Source: Aristolochia californica (Eukaryota > Streptophyta > Magnoliopsida > Piperales > Aristolochiaceae). From it: 64,000 nt of DNA. Positions 55,572-64,000 of the stretch are shown in pieces (within the stretch, counting starts at the first letter, position 1; each line of letters begins with the position of its first letter). The position numbers and the translations under genes are program-made. The DNA lies in NCBI GenBank assembly GCA_029961685.1, contig JARWKL010000015.1:24335220-24399219 (forward strand), in the 5' to 3' direction. The notes under the pieces were generated by a model, which did no database searches, was not told the DNA's origin, and worked only from the letters and a program-made list of their open reading frames with translations.

Positions 55572-57813
55572 ACTTCAGAAAGGTTGACTGGACTAAACTG
55601 TCTCAATTGGGCCAAATCTATCAGAATGTACTTGAAAGACAATAAGAAGACTAAATTTATTCTAGATGATCCTCTAGACCCTAAGAATGATGATTGGGTA
55701 GTAGAGGACAATCAAGTTATGACTTGGATTATGAATAATATTTATTCTATATTGAAAAATCAAGTAAAGAATTGTGAAATTGAGAAAACTATGTGAGTGT
55801 CCTTGGAGTCATTGTATGTACAAGAGAGTAACTTATCTTGAGTGTATGAATTATACACCAACTTCTTTAGGCTTTAGAGGGGGTAATAGATCTATTATCG
55901 AGTACTATAATGCATTTTTGGGAATTTGGCAGGAAAATAATGTGTATCATCCTTTTACTATAGATGAACAAGAGTTAAGAAATACTTGTTGCAAAATTTC
56001 TTGATGGCCTAGGTTCGGAATTTGATGAGATTTAAGGTCTAAGTACTTGTTTTAGATGAAGGGCCTACATTGTCCATCCTTTTTAACCGAATTATGCGAG
56101 CTGAGACAACAATTGTACCAAAAGGGGGTAAAGGTGTTAAAATGTTGGAAGTTAGTGCACTTCATACTTCTAGTTCTATTTGGGGTTCCATAGAATCTTT
56201 CAAAGATCTTACTAATGGTGGCAAAGGCATAGGTAGAGACAAATCTAATCGAGGCCGAGGTGATGGCAGGTTCAATAGGAAGTGCACTCATTGTGGAAGA
56301 ACTAATCACTTCTCGGATAGGTGCTCGATTAAATTTGGCAAACTAACACGAGCCAATTTTACTATTCATGACAACTATAGAACCCTTCCTGAGGTTGTAA
56401 ATTTTGTTACACTAGGGGCTCTAGATGAGATGTCCCGATTACTTTAGCAACAACAATAGATTGTGCAGCATATGACTCTGCTTTTAGTTGCCTCCTTTAC
56501 AACATTTGTAGCTAAAACTTTAGATCCTATTACCACTCTAGAAAGCTCTAGTATGTATGTTCTTCATTTCATGGTCTATTTGGGTTCTTGACTTAAAGGC
56601 TACCGCTCATATGTCAGTCATTGAATATAAAACATGTTAATCTAGATGATGGGTCTATTTCCTTAGTTCAAGGAGTTGGTATTGTCATTCTTAAATCTTT
56701 CTTATCTCCTCTGTTAGCTTTACTTTTTCCTAAATTTCCTTTAAATATGTTCTCTATTAGTTAACTAGCCAAGTCGATCAATTGTTCCTTGATATTCTAT
56801 CGTATTCATTGTATATTTTAGGATCTCACAACAAAGAAGATGATTGGTTCTACTCGTGAGAGACAAGAAACTAAAAGAAACGAAATAAGACAATAGATAA
56901 CGAGTACCTTTCCTTAAACCCTTCCAAAGAGCAATAGGAAGATACAAGTCATTTACCTTAGGATCCTTAGATGAGTCATGGCCTGGCATGAGAGAGGAGG
57001 TTGTAGGCTAAGAAGAGGGCAAGAAGTGGCAAGAAGTAAGGAAGGACCTGTACTGACACAATGAAAGTATGTAACAAACATATTACAAAAGTACGGGTTG
57101 TCATGAGCCAAACCAGTTGATACCCCAATGGAAGTTGGTTGTGATCTCCATGAGGATCAAAATGCAGAATTAAATGATAAGACATGCATCAAACATTGGT
57201 TGGTAAGCTTATATATGATATAGTTACTCGACTAGATATTTCATGTGCAGTGAGTGTAGAGAACTGGATTATGGACTCCAATATAAGGTTCATTTGGAAG
57301 AACCAAATAGAACCTTAAACTATTTGAAAGGGACGCCAAGAAAATGTCTCATTTTAAACCCAGTGATCACCTGAAAACTGAAGCCTTTTCTAATGCAAAC
57401 TATATTGGTTGCAAACTCGATATGAAGTCTACTAGTGGTTACTATGTGTTTCTGGATAGAAGCTTGATAAGCTTGAAGAGTAAAAAACAAAATATAGTTG
57501 CTCGGTTTATTACCGAAGTAGAGTATATAGCAACAACACATACTATTAGTGAATTGATGTAGGTAAAGTTTGTGACACATGAGTAGGGTTTTTTTTCCAG
57601 AATGAACCCATGATTATGTATTGCGACAATTAACCAACAATCTTTATTACTAGAAATTTGGTATTTCATGAGGGGACAAAATACATTGAGGTGGTTTATC
57701 ATTTTATTCGTGATGTTGTTATGAGAAAGGAGGTAGTCATCCCATATGTTCAATTCAATATGGAAAACAATTTTAGTGATATATTCACTAATACCCTTGG
57801 AAAGCGTAAATTT
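55572..57813 (+). pseudogene. Copia-3 remnant with most of pol deleted
   Basis: GAG (UBN2 type) starts near 55572 with ERLTGLNCLNWAKSIRMYLK and continues to about 56040 through frameshifts. A CCHC zinc knuckle, CTHCGRTNHFSDRC, lies at about 56284-56325. Integrase and most of reverse transcriptase are missing. RNase H remains at 57350-57600 (STSGYYVFLDRSLISLKSKKQNIVARF). The 3' LTR starts at 57817. The element is dead. Confidence 0.83.
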
Positions 57814-57816
57814 ATG

Positions 57817-58140
57817 TGTTAGAAAATCTACTCAGGAACATTTTGGTCATTTCACCTCAACAAATATTTTCTAATTTTTATGTTATCTTGTTTTGCATGT
57901 TTAGTTATGTCTATGGTCCAAATTTCATATAAATAGGATGTGTAGAATGAGAGATATAAAAAGTCAAGTGGTTTAAGTGTGAAGGGTATTTTTGTAATTA
58001 TTCTAAACCTATCATTAAATGCAGAAGGTGGTCTAGCACGACTCCTAATGAATTCTATTTATGTTAGTTCTTCTCAACTCTCCTCTATCCCTCCTCTCTA
58101 TTTCTCCCAAATCTTTACTTTTTTTAGTTATAAAACCCAC
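57817..58140 (+). repeat. 3' LTR of Copia-3
   Basis: It begins TGTTAGAAAATCTACTCAGG and contains ATTTTGGTCATTTCAC, the same start and box seen in the Copia-1 LTR, plus a CATATAAATAGG box. The right end is uncertain. No partner 5' LTR was found. Confidence 0.6.
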
Positions 58141-58399
58141 AATGGATCACATACTTGAACCAAGTTCAACTAGACACGAGCCTTTTTCTGTGTGAATAAC
58201 ATCTAAGACCTAAGAAAAAGAAAAATCCGGACTGGTTAGTCGATCACATATAGGAAAATTTAGGATACTTCCTCCTCTTGGCAAGAAAAAAAGGGAGGAG
58301 ACCCCCTCTCCCTCCCTCTCCCATCTCTGCAAAATATTTTTGTAGAGAGGGGGAGGGCCATGGGCATCGTTAAACAACTTTAGTGTGAATAGTGTTGAT

Positions 58400-59902
58400 T
58401 AGGGGTGGCTTCGAACCAAGCCGGCTCGCGAGCGGCTCAATTCGATTTGGTATACTTGGATCTCGAATCGAGTTCGATATCCAACTACGACTCGTTTGAG
58501 TTAACGAGTTGAGCTCGATCGAATCAAGGTTCAGCTCGAGAGCTCATGAACCGGCTCATTAACGGGCTTGTGAGTCGTGGGATCGGGAGCGGGAACGGGA
58601 GTGGGGGAGAGGGGGGGGGGGGGGCAATTTTGTAGAAACACTTGTGAAAGTCACACTCCCCCCCTCCCTCCCCATTGAAGACGATTTCACATGTGTGAAA
58701 GTCACACGTGCGAGATCATAAACAAGTAAAAAAAAAAAACTCTTTGTCCCTTCCTTATGGCTCTTGAAGAAATTGAAAAGACATTTTTTGTAGAAATACG
58801 TTTCTAGAGACTATTAGTGGTTTTTTCAATAAATGTTGAAAAATATTTTTAGTAGAAATATAGGGACTATTAGTGCCTCATGTTTTTTGAAAATATTTTT
58901 CTAATTAGAAATTCTTATTAAAAATCATATAATTTTCTAAGTAAGATTTTCTTGCCAAGATGGGCTAGAAAACCGTATAGAAAAATTTTGAATAAGTATT
59001 TGACAGTTGATGCTATAATACTTTTAGCATGAGGCAATTTTCATAGCAATTTTGTGTTTGACATTTTATTTGATTAAAAATTTATCGATAAGTATAGTAA
59101 TATATTAGATTGATTATTAATTTTTATTTATTTCCCTAGAAGAGGCAATAAGAGGTCTATTTAACTTTCCTAAGAAAATTTTAAAATATTTCTTGTAATT
59201 TTCTAGTAAGTCACTAATAGTAATAGGATTTTATTTAAAGTTTTTTTTTGGAAATATGTATCCTAGGAAAAACATTTCTAGTTTTTCCTAGAATATAAAT
59301 TTTCAACCAGGGGCACTAAGGAGGCCATAGTAAATTTATGGCCATATACAAAAATTACAAAATAAGCTAGATAACATTTGGGATAAAAAAGATTAATATT
59401 GGTGGGTTCTAATCCATTATCAAGATTCAATCCCGAACCTCCCCTATCATTAGTTTTTTGAAAATGTATGCATAATTTTATATATAATTTATTTGACTTA
59501 TATTTTATGTAGAGTATTAAATGTAGGTTAACCTCGAACTCGGTTAAAATTAATAAGCTCGAGCTCGATTAAAATTTTAGGCTCGAGGCTAGGGTGGCTC
59601 GAGCTCAAGTTAAAAATCCTTAAATCAAACTCGGCTCGAACATAGGAAGGTTCAAACTCAGTTGGATTCGATGTTACCCTTATGCCCAATTTTAAGTAGA
59701 GGCCATGCCCAATTTTGTGTAAAATGTATGTATAATTTTATATATAATTTATGTGACATGTATTTTTTGAAAAGTTTTAAATGTATGATGGAGCTCGAAC
59801 TCGAGATAAGTAATTTTTTAAAAGTTTTAAATGAATATTAAAGCTCGAGCTCAGCACGAACATAGGCAGGTTCGGACTCGGCTCAGCTCAATACCACCCC
59901 TA
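58400..59902 (-). mobile_element. Non-autonomous hAT-like element, copy 3
   Basis: This lies in the opposite orientation to copies 1 and 2. It starts TAGGGGTGGCTTCGAACC and ends ATACCACCCCTA. Direct repeats AGTGTTGAT flank it (58391-58399 and 59903-59911), a 9-bp match that includes the expected 8-bp duplication. It shares the GAGCTCGAGC subterminal words, the AT-rich body and a remnant of the palindrome (CACACGTGCGAGATCAT near 58704). The GC-rich block of copies 1 and 2 is absent; a short poly-G/C stretch lies at the same place (58605-58675). A 200-bp block near 59230-59450 has no match in the others. Confidence 0.9.
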
Positions 59903-60252
59903 AGTGTTGATGCACTCGCATTCTGAAAATAATATTTCGATTTCGTGATAATATTTCTGTTTAGTTTATCCCTACTGTCGATTTATTGAAATTAGACACT
60001 ACGAATTATGTGGTGTGGGAATATCTAAGTTAAGATCTTTATTAATGGCGAAAAAGCCTTAGATTACATACATGAAACGGGAGAAGCTCCACCACCACCT
60101 ATTCACGGTTGAAGAGACCACAAACCCACTCTTTCACAACACAAGAAAATTAACATCCCAGCATCAACTCTCCAAGCAAATCTTCGCTATACTCTGCTTC
60201 TCCTATATTCGACTCATATTTCCTCTCAAAACCAGTCAGTAACTCGAAATTT
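59903..60252. other. 3' flank of PP2 gene b
   Basis: This is ordinary AT-rich sequence between hAT copy 3 and the PP2-b stop codon. No feature is seen apart from the expected 3' untranslated region. Confidence 0.5.
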
Positions 60253-61024
60253 CTAGGCTGGAATCTCAGTGTGAACGTTCTTGGGCATTATTTTCACTCC
60301 TGCAATGACGATGCTGCCCTTCCACCAATCAGTCTCGGTCTCGAACAAACCAAAATCAACCTCGGTGTTCTTACCAGGCTCGACGGTGAACTCCCCACCA
60401 TAGATTTCGTGCCAGTGATTGTCCTTCATGTAATGGTCGAGATTCCCGGCTCTATGCCAGTGGTGTCCATTTGATACTCCCTTGAATTTGACTGGAGCTT
60501 TCTGCCAACCAAACGCGTCCACATTGAACTTGATCACCCAGAAGATCTCGTACGTCTTTGATTCTGACGCGTCGAAGTAGTTCTTGATCTTCGAGCAGTC
60601 GAGTTTGCAGATGACTTCGAGCCAGTTCACTTGAAGGAGCTCGGCCCCAGTATTGAATCTGCAAAAGAAGATTAAAACTAATTAATGCCAATCTTCAGTT
60701 GACTAATTTTCACGAGTCTGGATCGGTTTTCATTGATGAAGATGAATTTACTGTAAGAGCTGTTCTTCTTTGGGGAGATCAATCATTCTCCAGTAACGTA
60801 GATCGTTGCCCCATACGATGCTGAAGGCCTTGGCGGAGACGTAGAGTGCGCCACCGTGTGGTTTAGACCATTCATCCTGGGAAGAGAAAAAAAACATGTT
60901 TCTTCTGTTAAAAACGAAGAAAATGGAAGAGAAACAGAAACAGGAATTCTTCTTCATGGGGCATAATTACCACTGGGAGAGCCGAGTAGTGAGACCTAGA
61001 ACCATGACCAGCGTTCTCACTCAT
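60253..61024 (-). CDS. Phloem protein 2-like lectin, gene b (PP2-A type)
   Basis: Three exons, 61024-60971, 60876-60752 and 60658-60253, encode 194 residues. Exon 1 (MSENAGHGSRSHYSALPV) aligns with gene a. Exon 2 has GGALYVSAKAFSIVWGNDLRYWRM, and exon 3 has GAELLQVNWLEVICKLDCSK, IFWVIKFNVDAFGW and WWKGSIVIAGVKIMPK. All borders are GT..AG. The coding sequence is more GC-rich than gene a, and the C-terminus has an extra NVHTEIPA. Length and motifs fit PP2-A9/A10-like proteins. Genes a and b lie in the same orientation, 6.2 kb apart with transposons between, as expected for an older tandem duplication. Confidence 0.92.
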
Positions 61025-63200
61025 CTTGGTTCTGCTTTGCTTGAATGCCGAAGAGTTGTAATAATGCCAGAAGAGAGCCTGGAGTAATTCACATTTATAG
61101 ATCCATCTACACCAGCTAAAGAATCTCGTGAGTGGAAATCAGTCACTTTAAACCAAGTTCTGATGCATGCCAGTAACCCAGATGCTCTCTGCAACATTTT
61201 CAGTACGTATTTTTCCTGTCTTAACAGAAAGAACTTACAGCAAAACAGGAAAAGATGCAGCTTCCGGGCATCGGCTAGCTTTACGAAATCCCAACTTTGT
61301 TTACGTGTCTGATAAGGATCGAGAAATTCCTTGTTCGGGATGAAGGAGACTGGAACTTTCCAAGATGCGCCATCTGTGGCATGAGCATGAAAGTGAAAGA
61401 TGTTAAAATGGACCATCGGAGAGGCAAGGAATAATAAAAGAAAGAAGGAAAGTTGTGGGAGTTCTTTGCGTGGACCATTTTATGCTGGAAGTAAAGTATA
61501 TCTTGGTTCAAGCTAACGTAGTTTTGCTTTAGCTGAATCCCTGAGATTTTTGCTTGCAGAAAAAAAAAAAAAAAAAAAAAAAAACTAATCCTACTCCAAA
61601 GTCCAAACATTCCATTTGAATCAACTACACAAATGTTTGTTTGAAATCCTCATCAATTGTTTTCCTTTTAAAAGTCTCAATTAACATCAACCTTGACTGC
61701 TTTAAAGTGAAAAGACTGGATGATTATCCATGAGGATTGAAGCTATTTTGGATGTGGCCACAATCTAGATTACAAAAAATATTAATAAAAGCCAATCTAG
61801 ATGGTAACATGACTTCTTTTTCTCCCTTTTTTTTATTCGACTTTTGCTTGTCCCTCTTTGGAACATATCAACTGAAAAGAATCCATCTCATGTTCACACT
61901 TGAGCTGTTTTAATAGAACCTCACAAGTGACTGACCTCATTGTTTCTTCTACTAGAATGTTACATAATTCTGAACCCAAAGAATAAAAATGGATTCAAAT
62001 ACTTATGAGAAAGAATTTGCTACTTGGGATGGAGTTCCAAAGCCAAAATTAACCAACATAACAAGAATTTAGGTTTTTGATATGATATAAAGTACCCTTT
62101 TGGACATCTAATAAAATATCTAATCAGAGAATTTTGTATATGAATTTACTTAGAACTTTTTTGAGTATTCGAATTGTACGATATGATACTCCTATCTTTA
62201 TCATAAACCTTTTAGATTGGCGTCTTTCGATTTTTTTCTTGTGGTGTTTGCTTGTTTTGTTAAAATTAAAGTCACTAAAAATATCATGTAAATTAGATAG
62301 CCCTTCCAAACAATTCATATATTTTGACAAATCCTATGCTCGACATGAAATTTAAAATGTCACAAATTTACCATTAAAGTAGTTAGATAAAATTTACTAC
62401 TACTCAAGTAGGATGAGTGAAGCATTGTCTAGAATTTGAATACCTTGTTGGTCTCAAGATCCAGTTAAGATAATTTTGAGATAAAAAATACCCATTAAGA
62501 TAATTTTTGTGTGCATTAAATATGCCTTGTAACTCAAAAAGCAAGCCCCAAAGAAAATTTATGGCAGCATATCGATTTGACTGACTAAGGACCACGCAAA
62601 TAACTCATACAAAAAGGGAAACAAGCAACTCATGTTAGAAAGTACACCGTCTTAACACCTTAACAACATTGTTTGATAGAAAATGAAAGAAATTTTTTTT
62701 TTTGTTGAAGACCGTTTGCCCACACATTAAAATGACTAGGCCAAAGAGGCAAGAAGCATAAGAATGCAACAGGAGTCAACATATTTGACCAAATGGTAAA
62801 ATCATGTCAGTATCTATTATTTTTATGATAACAAAATGGGTGACTTGAAAGTGTACTATTAATATTGTTATTAATGTATTTTAGACGCATGCTTTCCAGT
62901 ACATGCTCAAGAAAAAAAATGATAACTCAAGTAGCCAAATCAAGACCCAAAGCAAAAACACATTAAAAATTGTTGTTGAGAAAAACTTATAAAAAGAAGA
63001 AGAACAAAGATTTGAAAACTACAGTCAAAGTCAAATAAGACATCTCAAAAACTCTAACATGTAAGTAAATAGTCAACCAAACTTCAATTTTTAAGCACAT
63101 TTATGTTATGGAGCTTTAGGACATAAATATTTTTAAAATCATGTTTAGCCGATGCATACGAATGGTTAAAACTTACGAGAACACCTTCAGATAATTTTGC
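61025..63200. other. PP2-b upstream region and unassigned sequence
   Basis: The first few hundred bases are the PP2-b promoter and leader. A long A-run lies at 61560-61585. The rest is AT-rich with only short frames and no recognisable element. Confidence 0.45.
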
Positions 63201-63229
63201 TTAGAAGCCTTATAGAAAATTGGCAATTG

Positions 63230-63720
63230 GGCATGATCAGTTATTATTTGGTAATAATTAACCATCCATTGTACAGTCTGACAAAAATATAAAACATGAT
63301 CGATCATACCCATAGTATTGATCAATTCGACAAAGCTATGCTAGAATAAGCTATAAGGCATGACGGATCATCCCTATTGGATTGATTGATCATACCTAGT
63401 CCATGAATTAAAATTATAAGGCATGATAGATCATACCTATAGTATTGATTGATGATCATACATAACCATGACTATAAAGGACATAAAGCATGATCAATCA
63501 TACCCTTTACATGATCAATCCTACCGACTTTTTTCAAAACCAAGGCTATAAAGCATGATTGATCAATCGAGTAGGTTTGATCGATCAATCGTAATTTTTT
63601 GCAAGACATAAAAACCTATTGATCGATATTATGATGGATCAATAAGTCTAAAGAGCCATAAAAATATACCCATTACACATGATCAATTGATCATAATTTT
63701 TCAGTGATCGATCAATGTGT
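63230..63720. repeat. GATCGATCA-rich imperfect repeat array
   Basis: About a dozen variants of (T)GATCGATCA, TGATTGATCAT or ATGATCAATC occur at irregular intervals of 20-90 bp. They are often linked to TATAAGGCATGA or CTATAAAGCATGA and CATACC. Longer units of about 80-100 bp are diverged. Confidence 0.7.
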
Positions 63721-63759
63721 TTGTTAGCTTTTTGGTAACAAGAAAAATGGACTAGTTGG

Positions 63760-64000
63760 GCTAGGAGACTTATAAATAGGGTCCCAAACCCGTCAAAAAT
63801 AAGTTGTTGATCATATATTGGTATATCATAGTTAAAGAGAATTTTAAATTTGAAATCTTTATTTTTTTAAATACTTCTCATACCTCTCAAAATTCCAAGG
63901 CATCATAGTTTCATAAAAAACCATTCATTTTAAATCCAAATTGCAACATCGTTTGGCTAAATTTATCAAACCAAGCCCTAGGAAACTGTTTCAAACCATA
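63760..64000 (+). other. Possible LTR promoter/leader running off the window
   Basis: Next to the repeat array, TTATAAATAGGGTCCC at 63769-63784 resembles the TATA box and start site of a long LTR, followed by AT-rich leader. With the array as U3, this could be a long LTR of a Ty3/Gypsy-type element. The window ends before any primer-binding site. Confidence 0.3.

Noticed and set aside
63230..63720. Repeat array as a CRISPR
   Set aside because: The sequence is a plant nuclear genome; the repeats are short, variable palindromes with irregular spacing.

Overview
The window is plant nuclear DNA, most likely from a non-grass flowering plant. Genes are split by GT..AG introns, the intergenic DNA is AT-rich, and all recognisable proteins are plant families. 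Species cannot be named from the sequence. No bacterial features, CRISPR array, rRNA cluster or convincing tRNA gene was seen.

Seven host genes are supported. On the minus strand: an SCL23-type GRAS transcription factor (2.8-4.2 kb); an eight-exon RNA polymerase II CTD phosphatase of the CPL4/FCP1 type (5.2-18.2 kb), whose last exon lies beyond an 8.2 kb intron; a three-exon CYSTM peptide gene (40.3-40.8 kb); and two related three-exon PHLOEM PROTEIN 2 lectin genes (53.2-54.0 and 60.3-61.0 kb). On the plus strand: an eleven-exon LCAT4-type phospholipase/acyltransferase gene (30.9-37.2 kb), followed 570 bp later by an intronless eL27 ribosomal protein gene with a telo-box in its leader. Exon phases add up exactly in every multi-exon model. 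The genes do not form a pathway.

Most of the rest is transposable-element DNA. CPL4 intron 7 holds an old LTR element whose 3' LTR was split by a complete but dead Copia element (7852-12965; 5-bp target duplication ATATT), which later took a small poly-A retroposon. The 19.8-22.4 kb stretch holds two AT-rich elements with related ends. Three copies of one non-autonomous hAT-like family occur at 23.7-25.1, 42.2-43.7 and 58.4-59.9 kb; two still have 8-9 bp target duplications. The 43.7-52.3 kb stretch is a stack of LTR elements: at least three related minus-strand non-autonomous elements, a Copia split by one of them, and a complete Cassandra-type TRIM (44112-44585; TSD AGATT) whose LTRs carry 5S rRNA-like sequence. 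A third Copia remnant and a hAT copy separate the two PP2 genes.

The observations most worth following are: the 5S-bearing TRIM, whose two LTRs differ only in the half holding the 5S-like sequence; a displaced copy of the CPL4 5' end and promoter 9 kb upstream of the gene; the LTR-in-LTR insertion in the giant CPL4 intron; and a GC-rich block carried by two of the three hAT copies. No clearly new protein-based system was found.
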